This document shows positions 45,733-58,280 of a stretch of DNA of 64,000 bases, one piece after another; position 1 is the first letter of the stretch, and every line of letters begins with the position of its first letter. Source of the DNA: Symsagittifera roscoffensis (taxonomy: Eukaryota > Xenacoelomorpha > Acoela > Convolutidae); contig NC_087065.1 in NCBI RefSeq assembly GCF_963678635.1, forward strand, positions 77,105,786 through 77,169,785, written 5' to 3'. A program made the position numbers and the translations under genes. The notes below the pieces were generated by a model. The model saw nothing but the letters and a program-made list of their open reading frames with translations, made no database searches and had not been told where the DNA came from.

Positions 45733-47452
45733 TTTGGTTTTCATAAATCTCCTTGTAACACCACTCGGTACACGATAAAAAAAGATTATCATGTGAGTTG
45801 AGCGGGGAGCCGCCGAAAAGATTTATCATTTGTCATTTGAACATTATTTTTTCAGTTTCAGTTTATTTTTCCCTGGTAATTGATCTGGTTTCTAGACCGA
45901 GAATTTAGGTTTCTTTAACTTTCTGCGTGGCGATTTCTTTTTGTTTTTTTAAAGAACGATTGGAAAAGTTGATTCTTCCTCAAACTAACAACAATTAATT
46001 TTTTACACTACTTTTATTGTATTTTCGTATTTTTAATGAACTTTTAAATTTAAAAATAAAAGTTTTTAGAAAAAATAGCGCAGATTTAAAGTTACATAGT
46101 AGTTTTTTGTCGACGTCTTGTTGCTAAAGTATAGTATTAGTTATTGTATACTTCTCAAAGTATATTGCTTATTAAATAAAGTTCACGGCTCAATGAGATG
46201 CAGTTCAATTAATAGTTAAGAACATTTAGTGCACAATTAGGTTTCAAATTTTGTCGTCGTCGTCTGCTTTTGCGCTTTGCAATGCAGGTTTTCAGTTTAT
46301 CGACTTTCGTTGCGATTGAGTTACGTCTTTGGTATTGGCTCGGCTTGATTAGATATATTGAGACATGAAAATACACTAATTCTAAATTTGATTTGTTTTG
46401 GTTTGTTTGATTTTTTCTAAAGCTAAATTAGTCTTAGGTCTGCTCGAGACTCGTTGGTGGTACCAGATGAGTGCAAGTCTGGGTGGCCTTCTCGTCGAAT
46501 AACTTTAGATAGGTTACACATTCTGTTCATCTCACTATCCTATATTTGGTCGGATAGATTCTTGCAACTTCTTAATTTAATACTAACCCTAATCTTATGT
46601 TTTTATTTCCTAGTCTCAATAGATCTAGAATAAACTGCTAATCTTGCGAGGTTAAAGGAACTGATTTTAAGCTGTTTTATTTTTTTCTCTGGCTGAAACT
46701 ATGATTAGTTTCAGCTTTACAATTTATCATAAGTTCAAGTAATGGATCATGATTGGTTAGTTATAAATATTTAACAGTGATAAAAATCAAGGGTTTTAAT
46801 AGATAGTTAAATTGAACTTGTTTCAATGACCAAATGATTTCCCTAGATTTAATTCTGGACTAAATAATCGGCCGTTTGCGCTTATTATGAAAACACAGAA
46901 GTATATCGCTTGTTAATTATCCCAAATTGGTCAAAGAAGCAATTTTCAAACTAGTTACTTTTAAACCACTTACCAGTAAAATTTTTGTCAAAAACGCATA
47001 AATAATTTTTTGAAAATTGAAGAGGCAGAGAAAAACACCCCAGTCACTTATACACCGCAGTTTTCTCGATAGATGGAACAATAATTGCGGATAATCGTAA
47101 TTGAAAAAAATTCAGGAAAAACTACCTTCATTCGTCACAATAATTATGCGGAAAAATTGAATTTTGCATGGTCATGTTATTTGAACAAGTCAAGGTAGTT
47201 TTTTGCTAAAACCAAATGAAGTTTCGGAATAAACTGATATTTTCTAAACAGTATAAACGTCTTTTCAAAATATCGTCAATTACAAGAAAAAGCTAGTTTG
47301 ATGAAAATTTAATCTGATCATAAATTTCGTTCTCGAGCTTTCTTACTTCAGAATGCACCTAACTACAATAAAGGGATTGAAAACGATAAGTTTCGGAGAA
47401 ATAATTTCTCAGCTTGCAGAGAATTCACTTCCACCTTTGGTTCAAAATGAGA
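45733..47452 (+). repeat. Repeat X, copy 1
   Basis: Non-coding repeat from 'aaatctccttgtaacaccac' onwards; markers include 'tatttttccctggtaattga', 'gtcgtcgtctgcttttgcgc' and 'gtctgggtggccttctcgtc'. It matches 48055-49507 at very high identity, and 56705-56940 plus 57140-58060 in part. Its last 75 bp (from about 47378) are the start of the LTR-like sequence seen at 57985. No ORF is recognisable. Confidence 0.85.
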
Positions 47453-47975
47453 AGAAATAGGACTTATAGCTAGGGATTGTAAGAAGGACTTGGAGAGAAA
47501 AGGCGTTAGAAAATCAGCAGTTGGCTGAAACGAAAGAAACTTTTTTTACCTTTTACAACTCAGCCGATAAAGTCAACGGTCACCAACTTATCGATTCAGG
47601 CGCAACTTGCAGGAAATTATTTGTTGAGCAGAACCAGAGTTTCGGCGAAACTGTTCAAAACGCTAAAAAAACGGAGTCTTTCGTTTTAGGTAAAGGAAGA
47701 GTTGAGCATGTTGCGAAAGTCTCCCAAATAAATATGAAAAAAGTTTCAAAGAAAGGTTGTTTCTATGTACTAGACAACTCAGAAAATTTTAATGTCTGCC
47801 TCAAAAATTATTGGAGGAGGAGGTAAAGTAGTTTTTGTAGAAAAGTCATGTAAGGAGCAAGGAAATGAGACCGTTTATCCTCTAAATGAGCGAGTGAATC
47901 TTTTTATTTGGAAAAAATTAGCATTTGGAAATCACGAACAAGTAAGTGTTGATAAGGTGGAATATAATTCTTAAG
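47453..47975 (+). pseudogene. Copia-like protease fragment, copy 1
   Basis: The sequence jumps from an LTR-like start straight into the end of a zinc-knuckle region ('aggacttatagctagggatt'), so an internal deletion removed gag. The frame 47521-47826 has LIDSGATCRKLF, the aspartic protease D-S-G motif of Copia elements, then SFVLGKGRVEHVAKVSQI and a FYVLDNSENFNVCLK block typical of the stretch before integrase. A frame change at 47810 leads to GGGGKVVF and YPLNERVNLFIWK. No integrase or reverse transcriptase follows. Confidence 0.72.
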
Positions 47976-48001
47976 AGTTCAGAGTCATTAAGACTAAATT
48001 T

Positions 48002-48004
48002 TCT

Positions 48005-48035
<31 letters not shown>

Positions 48036-48038
48036 AGA
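48002..48038 (+). repeat. (AG)n simple repeat
   Basis: An almost pure GA run right after the protease fragment. The equivalent position in the other copies (50625-50648 and 59930-59950) has shorter runs, so it is an unstable site inside the element. An unrelated (AG)n lies at 58530-58558. Confidence 0.9.
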
Positions 48039-48054
48039 GAATTTTGAGAACTCA

Positions 48055-49507
48055 TTTTAAATCTCCTTGTAACACCACTCAGTACACGATAAAGAAAGAT
48101 AATCATGTGAGTTGAGCGGGGAGCCGCCGAAAAGATTTATCATTTGTCATTTGAACATTATTTTTTCAGTTTCAGTTTATTTTTCCCTGGTAGTTGATTT
48201 AGTTTCTAGACCGCGAATTTAGGTTTCTTTAACTTTCTGCGTGGCAATTTCTTTTTGTTTTTTTAAAGAACGATTGGAAAAGTTGAATCTTCCTCAAACT
48301 AACAACAATTAATTTTTAACACTAATTTTATTGTTCTTTCGTATTTTTAATGAACTTTTAAATTTAAAAAAAAAGTTGTTAGAAAAAATAGCGCAGATTT
48401 AAAGTTAAAAGGTTTTGTCGATGTCTTGTTGCTAAAGTATAGTATTAGTTATTGTATACTTCTCAAAGTATATTGCTTATTAAATAAAGTTCACGGCTCA
48501 ATGAGATGCAGTTCAATTAATAGTTAAGAACATTTAGTGCACAATTAGGTTTCAAATGTAGTCGTCGTCGTCTGCTTTTGCGCTTTGCAATGCAGGTTTT
48601 CAGTTTATCGACTTTCGTTGCGATTGAGTTACGTCTTTGGTATTGGCTCGGCTTGATTAGATATATTGAGACATGAAAATACACTAATTCTAAATTTGAT
48701 TTGTTTTGGTTTGTTTGATTTTTTCTAAAGCTAAATTAGTCTTAGGTCTGCTCGAGACTCGTTGGTGGTACCAGATGAGTGCAAGTCTGGGTGGCCTTCT
48801 CGTCGAATAACTTTAGATAGGTTACACATTCTGTTCATCTCACTATCCTATATTTGGTCGGATAGATTCTTGCAACTTCTTAATTTAATACTAACCCTAA
48901 TCTTATGTTTTTATTTCCTAGTCTCAATAGATCTAGAATAAACTGCTAATCTTGCGAGGTTAAAGGAACTGATTTTAAGCTGTTTTATTTTTTTCTCTGG
49001 CTGAAACTATGACTAGTTTCAGCTTTACAATTTAACATAAATTCAAGTAATGGATCATGATTGGTTAGTTATAAATTTTTAACAGTGATAAAAATCAAGG
49101 GTTTTAATAGATAGTTAAAATGAACTTGTTTCAATGACCAAATGATTTCCCTAGATTTAAATTTGGACTAAATAATCGGCCGTTTGCGCTTATTATGAAA
49201 ACACAGAAGTATATCGCTTGTTAATTAACCCAAATTGGTCAAAGAAGCAATTTTCAAACTAGTTACTTTTAAACCACCTACCAGTAAAATTTTTGTCAAA
49301 AAGGCATAAATAATTTTTTGAAAATTGAAGAGGCAGAGAAAAACACCCCAGTCGCTTATACACCGCAGTTTTCTCGATAGATAGAACAATAATTGCGGAT
49401 AATCGTAATTGAAAAAAATTCAGGAAAAAATACCTTCATTCGTCTCAATAATTATGCGGAAAAACTGAATTTTGCATGGTCATGTTGTTTGAACAAGTCA
49501 AGGTAGT
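48055..49507 (+). repeat. Repeat X, copy 2
   Basis: Begins 'aaatctccttgtaacaccac' and ends at 'aacaagtcaaggtagt', where it joins the gag-like region. It is close to identical to 45733-47190 with small indels. Copy 1 continues past this junction into DNA found again at 57790-58060, so copy 2 is truncated by the element junction. Confidence 0.85.
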
Positions 49508-50120
49508 GTCAACGCTTACAGTTAGGCTTTGGATCAGACTTAGATAACGATGAGATTCATGCTTACTTATTTTATGCGCTGCGATATGTTTGCTGATATA
49601 ATATAGACAGAGTTTTTGTCACTGAAAAATACGTTGCACATAAGGTATTTGTTCAGAGCAATGCAATACGGTTTAGGTTAAAAATATCTGAATCAGAAAG
49701 AATAGTGACAGTCGATAATGTTACTAGAGCTGAAGAGTTGCAGCATAATTTAGAAGAAGTAGACGAGGGTTTAAGTGAAAAGATGTTTGTGTCAATCATT
49801 CTTAAAGGCCAACCAAACGTGTTCAATACGTTTTGTACTTTGAATAAGTTTAGCATAGATGATAAGAAATTGAGCAAAACTAGGAAATACTTGTTAAACT
49901 GTAAAGTGATCATAAGAATGAGAATGAGTAGACTAAACTTTCGTTTATTTCTAGGCCAAAAAAGTGTTTCAGGTGTAATGAGACAGTACCTATAGCAGCT
50001 CATTGTAGATCTAAGTTAGTGAATAAGATTAAACAATCATCAAGTGATAGACCTCCTGTGAAATGTTTCAGTTGCTTAGAATTAGGACTTATAGCTAGGG
50101 ATTGTAAGAAGGACTTGGAG
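49508..50120 (+). pseudogene. Copia-like gag fragment with two degenerate zinc knuckles, copy 2
   Basis: The open part 49705-49995 encodes DNVTRAEELQHNLEEVDEGL, then MFVSIILKGQPNVFNTFCTL and KTRKYLLN, the pattern of the Copia gag domain. A one-base shift then gives two knuckles: CFRCNETVPIAAHC and CFSCLELGLIARDC. The expected CX2CX4HX4C histidines are replaced (Pro and Leu), so RNA binding would be lost. The protease fragment follows in the next 40 bp. Confidence 0.72.
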
Positions 50121-51016
50121 AGAAAAGGCGTGAGAAAATCAGCAGTTGGCTGAAACGAAAGAAACTTTTTTTTACCTTTTACAACTCAGCCGATAAAGTC
50201 AACGGTCACCAACTTATCGATTCAGGCGCAACTTGCAGGAAATTATTTGTTGAGCAGAACCAGAGTTTCAACGAAACTGTTCGAAACGCTAAAAAAAACG
50301 GAGTCTTTCGTTTTAGGTAAAGGAAGAGTTGAGCATGTTGCAAAAATCTCCAAAATAAATATGAAAAAAATTTCAAAGAAAGGTTGTTTCTATGTACCAG
50401 ACAACTCAGAAAATTTTAATGTCTGTCTCAAAAATTATTGGAGGAGGAGGTAAAGTAGTTTTTGGAGAAAACCATGTAAGGAGCAAGGAAATGAGACCGT
50501 TTATCCTCTAAATGAGCGAGTGAATCTTTTTATTTGGAAAGTAGTAGCATTTGGAAATCACGAACACTTAAGTGTTGATAAGGTTGAATATAATTCTTCA
50601 GAGTCATTAAGACTAAATTTTGTAGAGAAAGAGAGAGAGAGAGAGAACAGAATATTGAGAATTTTCGTGAGCAAAGGGAGAACTTGACGATAAAGGACGA
50701 AGATAAAAAGAATCGGTTTGAGCTGAAAAATGAGTCTGCAGCCCATCCAAAAACTAAAACGTGGTGAGGAGCGTGGTTAAGAGGAGTCGAGAAACTTTTG
50801 CGAGGCTAAGAAGTTTCAGAGTATGGACATGAAGTTAGGTTGAAAAATAGGGGAGAGTAGGAAGTTTGAAAGCAGAGCAGGCAAATTGATCAGGATATTT
50901 GAGCTAGGACAGAAAAAAAGTGATATTGCTCTCAACAAACATTGTATGGGACATGGTAAAACTGAACCTCCAGACTAGTGTAGGCTATGATGCAGTACCT
51001 ATCTTGAAAGGAGGAG
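50121..51016 (+). pseudogene. Copia-like protease fragment and 3' tail, copy 2
   Basis: From 50190 it reads NGHQLIDSGATC (protease D-S-G), then shifts frame at an A-run (50290-50296) into SFVLGKGRVEHVAKISKI. The remaining 560 bp to the polypurine tract (ttgaaaggaggag, 51004-51016) hold only scraps, so integrase, reverse transcriptase and RNase H are missing: a non-autonomous derivative. Confidence 0.7.
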
Positions 51017-51340
51017 TGTTGAGTTTTGCAGAAATGACTTCTCACTTTATAGAGAAGTCACTTCCCACTTTTCGGTTCAAAATAAGAACATGATTGGATA
51101 TCGCACGATGTCACGCGGTATCGCGCGATGTCATATCACGAGAACAGATCTCAACACGCGGTTAACTTTCTGTATATATATATTTATAGAAATTGATATA
51201 TAGAAGTTGATATATAGAGCTTTCCAGTTGATATATAGAACTTTCTATATATTATATAGAAATTGATTTACTACTCTATTATCGCTCTTTGATTAAACTG
51301 TTGATTATACCTAGTTTTGCTGCCAACCTGTGAAAGAAAA
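51017..51340 (+). repeat. LTR-like segment, copy 2
   Basis: It starts TGTTGAG directly after a polypurine tract, the usual 3' LTR position. It contains a 9-bp stem hairpin TGACTTCTC/GAGAAGTCA (51035-51060), tandem motifs of the form tatcgc(a/g)cgatgtca (51098-51135), and a TATA-rich tract (51172-51250). The end near 51320-51340 is uncertain because flanking DNA is repeated too. Confidence 0.65.
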
Positions 51341-54285
51341 TTGGCAATTTAGCGAAACTTGATTGATTAATACTTTTTTGCTCAATTGCTTATCAATGCG
51401 TCGCGTAGGCGTCAAAAAGGCTGAAAATCATTCAAAGTTGGGCTAAAGTTAGCTTTTTGATACATTAAAGGTTATACTAAAAGCAAATTGTATCAGCATG
51501 TTTTTAAAATTGAGCTTGGGGTATTGTTTAAAAGTATAAAAAATTGTTGTTTTCCAAGTTATAAGCAAAACATAACCAGAAAATAACTAATTCATGTAAG
51601 CTTCTGTTTTATTTTACAAGTAGTTTATAACTATGATATTACAGTTTAATATTATTGTGTTGTTTTAATGAAAACTCTTCATCAAACTCTTTTCACGCCG
51701 TTGAAGCATACCTAAGCTGAGGCAAGCACTTATAGTGACCTTTTCATAAATATCTAAAAAAGTTTAATGATGCCGATCAAAACAGTGGAAAACCGGAAAC
51801 GGTCGAAACTTCCCCATGTTTGCTCAAAAAAAATTGATCCACAAAGTGAGCAATTTAATGGAGCAAGTTTGACATTTTTGAGTAGCTTTAGCTAAATTTT
51901 TTGGTAAGTTACGCAAAACTGTCGTTTTCTTGAATTGTCTGATTTGTAAAAACATATGGAATGAGTTTTTTGAAAGGGTAGTAGATAAAATGAAGTTTGT
52001 AAGAGCGTTTCTTTGTGAGACCAAATTGTTTTTCCAAGCCACTTGAATTCCTAGAAAGAGAGGCTCAGTAAAAAAATATTCCAAAGCCAAAATTTTGCAA
52101 TTTTGTTTGAGCAGCTTCGAACTTTTTTGAACTCAAAAATCCCCTCCCCCTCAAACAGGGGAGGATCTAGGATTTTCTCGAGGGGGGCGGATCTAGGATT
52201 TTCTTGAGCGGATCTAGGATTTTCTCGAGGGGGGCGGATTTTCAAAAGAATTTGTTTTTTTATAAGTCGACAGAATTAATTTTCTGAGCTCTCCCAAAGC
52301 AGTAAAAAGACCCTGTTTTGGCCGAAATTTCTGCGCCGGAGACAAATTTTTAAAAACAGGCCAAAAAAGGCGTTTTTAGGAACTTTTTCGAAAATTTTAA
52401 TAAAAAAAATCGCGTTTTTTCGGTGCGCGCTCCCCCCTCAAAATTAGGCGCCTTCAGAAAAATTTAAGGCTCCGTCAGCCAAAAATGGATATCTAAAAAT
52501 AGTACAAAGGGGGAACGCTTTGTGTCGACAGGGAGCCGAATCCCTAAAGGAAAGGAAAACGTCCCCCCCCCCCCCCCAAATCCACCCCTCCCCCTCAAAG
52601 CTAGTAAAAATTGGCGCTGGAGTCGCTTTAAGAACATGTTTTGAGGTTGGTAAGCGGGTGTCGTTAAAGTGTCGTACACTATTTTGACATTAGTTTGGAG
52701 TTTTCAAACGTCAAGGTGTAGTTTATACAAAAGCAAAGAGCAACTGTTAACTTGTTGGCATTGGCGCTTGGTTTTGTTGCAAGTAACGCAATGCCGGTGT
52801 CGTTGAGCGTGCATAGCCGCTGAAACCCTTTCGAGCTTAAAAAACAATTAGGAAATTCTTCTAGTAATATTCTATTCTAGTAAATTTTTAAACTGTAAAA
52901 TTAGGTCGGCTAAATGATTCATTTTCAAAATTATTGGAAAAATTTGAAAACTACGAAAGAAAAATACCCAAATCAAAGCTAAGATAAACACAAGACTGAT
53001 CGTATATCAGGGCAAAGTCCTGAGTGTTCCGACTGCCTCTTAATCGGGAAAAGATTGACTGCCCTTTAATCGAATAGTTTATGGAAAAAAAAAATAATGA
53101 AAAACTATAAAATTTGGACAAAATCAAAATCAAGTGTGAAAAATTGAGTCGTAAAAAAGAAAAAAAGTCCAATTAGCTAGCCTCAATTCATTTTGAAACA
53201 ATTGTGCTGCGCGGGATAAATCGCCACGCATAAAGAGCGTTTTTTTGTTTTTAGCTTTATAAATAAAATGTTTAAAACGAGTATAAATTAGTCCAGAGCA
53301 TGGCCAAATTGGCAATTTTCAAACTTCCAGAACTTTGCAAAAAATAATCCGAGATAAAATATCTTTTTTCGTTTGTAAGTCAATAGATTCAACAGCGTCT
53401 ACAAAATTTTTTTTGAAAATTATTATTTCGATCGCCAAAAAAAATCATCCCAAGCATAACCTGTCCAATTTATTCAAAAATTGGAACAATTATCCAGTAT
53501 CTACGCTTATTTTTGTTTCGATGAACAGCTAGCAAAACGCAATTGTCACATGTTTATGAGCATTCAATTACAAGACTTTGCACCAACGACGCTGAAACTT
53601 GTGTTGCCCTAGGATTATTTTTGAAAGAAATGATGCTGTTCATTTCAAAATTTTGTCAGCCTTATTTTAGGTCGACCAAAAAAATAGTTTTCCGATTTTC
53701 GTATTACTTCCAGAACACTAAAGACCCTATTTTGAACCAAATTTAAAAAAAAAAACAATTAAAAAGCCGTTTTAAGGCCCTTTTTTGGGAAGTTTTTGAC
53801 CAAAGAATTGCGCTTTTTGGCGAGTTCGCCTTCAAAATGAGTGCTTTTTGACGCCTGTAGAAAAAATTTACGGTTGGTTGGCCGAAAATGGATGTCATAA
53901 AATAATACCAATGACATTCATTTTTGGGTGTTTGAGCGTCCGAAGCTCTGCTCCCTAAATCCGCTCCTGCTTATGTGAAAACTGAAAAAAGATGTTAATT
54001 AAAAATATAGATTAACTAAATCATAGATAAAAAACTCTAAGAGAATTTGATTTTTTATCCAACAATTGGTTACTGATCATAAACACACAGCACATGCTGA
54101 CTACAGACAGGTACTTGTCAGATTATTTGATATGCCTTAAAATCAGATAGTTTTTACTAGCTACAAAAGAAAAGCGCGTTTTTGTACCGTCTCTAATCAA
54201 ATTGAAAGTTTCACAAAAGGAAAAATGCAAACAATGACAAAATAACACATTCACATGACAAATTTTCTTTTCAAGGTAAGAAAAA
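51341..54285 (+). repeat. Repeat D, copy 1
   Basis: Non-coding DNA from 'aattggcaatttagcgaaac' on, repeated at 54829-56700 (with about 1.1 kb deleted) and 60641-64000. It contains the small hAT-type element 52156-52591. Near its right part, 'ctccctaaatccgctcctg' (to 53969) is the right terminus of a second hAT-family element whose left end I cannot find. Its open frames are shadows. Confidence 0.8.
52156..52591 (+). mobile_element. hAT-type element with 3 G-rich units (short allele)
   Basis: The left end CAGGGGAGGATCTAGG and right end (…ccaaatccacccctcc) are imperfect inverted repeats. Flanking 8-mers are CCCTCAAA at 52148-52155 and 52592-52599. The left terminus carries three units; the middle one has the variant ttcttgagc. 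It occupies the equivalent site in repeat D to the element at 61461. Confidence 0.78.
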
Positions 54286-54289
54286 TACT

Positions 54290-54525
54290 TATCATTTGTC
54301 ATTTGAACATTATTTTTTTAGTTTCAGTTTATTTTTCCCTGGTAATTGATCTGGTTTCTAGACCGCGAATTTAGGTTTCTCTAACTTTCTGCGTGGCGAT
54401 TTCTTTTTGTTTTTATTGAAGAGCGATTGGAAAAGTTGAATCTTCCTCAAACTAACAACAATTAATTTTTTACACTAATTTTATTGTATTTTCGTATTTT
54501 TAATGAACTTTTAAAAATTTAAAAA
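54290..54525 (+). repeat. Repeat X, copy 3 (first 240 bp only)
   Basis: 'tatcatttgtcatttgaaca' to 'atgaacttttaaaaattt', then an abrupt join to the LTR-like sequence missing its first 25 bp. Confidence 0.75.
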
Positions 54526-54529
54526 TTTA

Positions 54530-54828
54530 AATTTCTCATTTTATAGAGAAGTCACTTCCCACTTTTTGGTTCAAAATAAGAACATGATTGGATATCGCAC
54601 GATGTCATGCGGTATCGCGCGATGTCATATCGTGAGAACAGATCTCAACACGCGGTTAGCTTTCTATATATATATATTTATAGAAATTGATATATAGAAG
54701 TTGATATATAGAGCTTTCCAGTTGATATATATAGAACTTTCCATATATTATATAGAAATAGATTTAGTACTCTATCATCGCTCTCTAATTAAACTGTTGA
54801 TTATACCTAGTTTTGCTGCCAACCTGTG
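54530..54828 (+). repeat. LTR-like segment, copy 3 (5'-truncated)
   Basis: It begins at ttctcattttatagagaag and keeps the gatgtca tandem motifs (54590-54630) and the TATA-rich tract. It continues without a break into repeat D, as does copy 2. Confidence 0.65.
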
Positions 54829-56700
54829 AAAGAAAATTGGCAATTTAGCGAAACTTGATTAATTATTAGTTTTTTGCTCAATTGCATATCAATGCGTCGC
54901 GTAGGCGTCAAAAAGGCTCAAAATTATTCAAAGTTGGGCTAAAGTTAGCTTTTTGATACATTAAAGGTTTTACTAAAAGCAAATTGTTTCAGCATGTTTT
55001 TAAAATTGCGCTTGGGGTATTGTTAAATAGTATAAAAAGTTGTTTTTTTCCAAGTTATAAGCAAAACGTAACCAGAAAATAAATAATTCATGAAAGCTTC
55101 TATTTTATTTTACAACTCTTTTATAACTATGATATTACAGTTTTATATTATTGTGTTGTTTTAATGAAAACTCTTCATCAAACTCTTTTCACGCCGTTGA
55201 AGCATACCTAAGCGGAGGCAAGCACTTATAGTGGCTTTTTCATATATATCTAAAAAAGTTGAATGATGCCGATCAAAACAGTGGAAAACCGGAAACGGTC
55301 AAAACTTCCCCATGTTTGCTCAAAAAAAATTGATCCACAAAGTAAGCAACTTAAAGGAGCAAGTTTGACATTTTTGAGTAGCTTTAGCTAAATTTACTGG
55401 TAAGTTACGCAAAACTGTCGTTTTCTTGAATTGTCTGATTTATAAAAACATATGGATTGAGTTTTTTGAAAGGGTAGTAGATAAAATGAAGTTTGTAAGA
55501 GCGTTTCTTTGTGAGACCAAATTGATTTTCCAAGCCACTTGAATTCTTATAAAGACAGGCTCAGTAAAAAAAACTAATCCAAAGCCAAAATTTTGCAATT
55601 TTTTTTGAGCAGCTTCGAACGTATAAAGAGCGTTACTTTGTTTTTTAGCTTTATAAATAAAATGTTTAAAACGAGTGTAAATTAGTCCAGAGCATGGCCA
55701 AATTGGCAATTTTCAAACTTCCAGAACTTTGCAAAAAATAATCCGAGATAAAATACCTTTTTTCGTTTGGGAGTCAATAGATTCAACGGCGTCTGCAAAA
55801 TTTTTGTTGAAAACTATTACTTCGATCGCCAAAAAAAATCATCCCAAGCATAACCTTTCCATTTTATTCAAAAATAGGAACAGTTATTCAATATCTACGC
55901 TTATTTTTGTTTCGATGAACAGCTAGCAAAACGCAATTGTCACATGTTTATGAGCATTCAATTACAAGACTTTGCACCAACGACGTTGAAACTTGTGTTG
56001 CCCTGGGAATATTTTTGAAAGAAATGATGCTGTTCATTTCAAGATTTTGTCAGCCTTATTTTAGGCCGACCAAAAAAATAGTTTTCTGATTTTCCTATTA
56101 CTTCCAGAACACTAAAGACCCTATTTTGAACCAAATTTAAAAACAAAAAGTAAAAAAGCCGTTTTAAGGCCCTTTTTTGGGAAGTTTTTGACCGAAGAAT
56201 TGCGTTTTTTGGAGAGCTCGCCTTCAAAATTAGTGCTTTTTGACGCCTGTAGAAAAAATTTAGGGTTGGTCGGGCGAAAATGGATGTCATAAAATAATAC
56301 CAATGACATTCATTTTTGGGCGTTTGAGCGTCCGAAGCTCTGCTCCCTAAATCCGCTCCTGGTTTCGTGAAAACTGAAAAAAAATGTTAATTAAAAATAT
56401 AGATTAACTAAATCATAGATGAAAAACTCTAAGAGAATTTGATTTATTATCCAACAATCCAACAATTGGTTACTGATCATAAGCACACAGCACATGCTGA
56501 CTACAGACAGGTACTTGTCAGATTATTTGATATGCCTTAAAATCAGATAGTTTTTTACTAGCTACAAAAGAAAAGCGACGTTTTTGTACCGTCTCTAATC
56601 AAATTGAAACTTTCACCAAAGGAAAAATGCAAACAATGGTAACAACTGACATGACAAAACAACACATTCACATGACAAATTTTTTTTTCAAGGTAAAGAA
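54829..56700 (+). repeat. Repeat D, copy 2 with internal deletion
   Basis: It matches 51341-52125, then at about 55618 jumps to the equivalent of 53220. The section holding the hAT-type element is therefore gone. The right part ends with the same hAT-type terminus ctccctaaatccgctcctg (to 56361). Confidence 0.8.
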
Positions 56701-56704
56701 AATA

Positions 56705-57144
56705 CTTAACATTTGTCATTTGAACATTAATTTTTCAGTTTCAGTTTATTTTTCCCTGGTAATTGATCTGGTTTCTAGACCGCGAATTTAGGTTTCTTTA
56801 ACTTTCTGCGTGGCGATTTCTTCTTGTTTTTATTAAAGAACAATTGGAAAAGTTGAACCTTCCTCAAACTAATAACAATTAATTTTTCACACTAATTTTA
56901 TTGTTCTTTCGTACTTTTAAAGAACTTTTAAATTTAAAAATTTAAATTTCCCATTTTATAGAGAAGTCACTTCCCACTTTTTGGTTCAAAATAAGAACAT
57001 GATTTGATATCGCACGATGTCACGCGGTATCGCGCGATGTCATATCGTGAGAACAGATCTCAACACGCGGTTAACTTTCTATATATATATATTTATAGAA
57101 ATTGATATATAGAAGTTGATATATAGAGCTTTCCAGTTGAAAAA
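56705..57144 (+). repeat. Repeat X start plus truncated LTR-like segment, copy 4
   Basis: 56705-56940 repeats the first 240 bp of X, then from 56945 the LTR-like sequence runs to gagctttccagttg (57140). There it breaks off into the middle of repeat X (aaaaaagttgtcagaaaaaa). Confidence 0.75.
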
Positions 57145-57984
57145 AGTTGTCAGAAAAAATAGCGCAGATTTGAAGTTATATAGTAGATAAAATTTTTTGT
57201 CGATATCTTGTTGCTAAATTATAGTATTAGTTATTGTATACTTCTCAAAGTATATTGCTTATTAAATAAAAATCACGGCTCAATGAGATGCAGTTCAATT
57301 AATAGTTAAGAACATTTAGTGCACAATTAGGTTTCAAATTTTGTCGTCGTCGTCTGCTTTTGCGCTTTGCAATGCAGGTTTTCAGTTTATCGACTTTCGT
57401 TGCGATTGAGTTACGTCTTTGGTATTGGCTCGGCTTGATTAGATATATTGAGACATGAAAATACACTAATTCTAAATTTGATTTGTTTTGGTTTGTTTGA
57501 TTTTTTCTAAAGCTAAATTAGTCTTAGGTCTGCTCGAGACTCGTTAGTGGTACCAGATGAATGCAAGTCTGGGTGGCCTTCTCGTCGATTAACTTTAGAT
57601 AGGTTACACATTCTGTTCATCTCACTATCCTATATTTGGTCGGATAGATTCTTGCAACTTCTTAATTTAATACTAACCCTAATCTTTGTGGATAATTGTG
57701 GATAATCGTAATTGAAAAAAATTCAGGAAAAACTACCTTCATTCGTCACAATAATTATGCGGAAAAACTGAATTTTGCATGGTCATGTTATTTGAACAAG
57801 TCAAGGTAGTTTTTTGCTAAAACCAAATGAAGTTTCGGAATAAACTGATATTTTCTAAACAGTATAAACGTCTTTTCAAAATATCGTCAATTACAAGAAA
57901 AAGCTAGTTTGATGAAAATTTAATCTGATCATAAATTTCGTTCTCGAGCTTTCTTACTTCAGAATGTACCTAACTACAATAAAG
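57145..57984 (+). repeat. Repeat X, copy 4, rest
   Basis: It matches 48380-48902, then skips about 490 bp at 'accctaatctttgtggataa' to the equivalent of 47092, and goes on to 'gtacctaactacaataaagg', matching 47357 onwards. Confidence 0.75.
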
Positions 57985-58280
57985 GGATTGAAAACGATAA
58001 GTTTCGGAGAAATAACTTCTCAGCTTGCAGAGAAGTCACTTCCACCTTTGGTTCAAAATGAGAACCTTATTGGATATCGCACGATGTCAAGCGATATCGC
58101 GCAATGTCACGCAAAATCGCAAGATGTCATATCACGCGATCAGATCTGAACACGCGGTCATTTTTCCATATATAAATAGAAGTTAATTTACTACTCTTTT
58201 ATCGCACTCTAATTAAACTGTTGATTTACCTAGTTCTGATGCCAAACTATGAAAGGTTAGGGGCCCAGCTGCCAACATAC
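57985..58280 (+). repeat. Diverged LTR-like segment, 5' side of element copy 3
   Basis: It contains aacttctcagcttgcagaga-agtc, four tandem motifs of the form atcgc(a)cgatgtca (58075-58140), a tatataaata TATA-like box (58170) and a 3' end ctgttgatttacctagttc. Downstream, 'acgtgtcagaagtc' (58280) could be a primer binding site, weakly. It differs from the 60319 segment much more than the other copies do, so the two may not be a pair. Confidence 0.5.

Noticed and set aside
52464-52679. 71-codon frame shared with 62305-62511 as a conserved small gene
   Set aside because: The conservation is simply that of duplicated repeat D and the hAT-type element. The poly-G stretch differs in length between copies and shifts composition.
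53951-53969. Pairing the right terminus at 53969 with the left terminus at 52156 as one 1.8 kb hAT element
   Set aside because: The flanking 8-mers (ccctcaaa and cttatgtg) do not match, while 52592-52599 gives a matching duplication for a shorter element.
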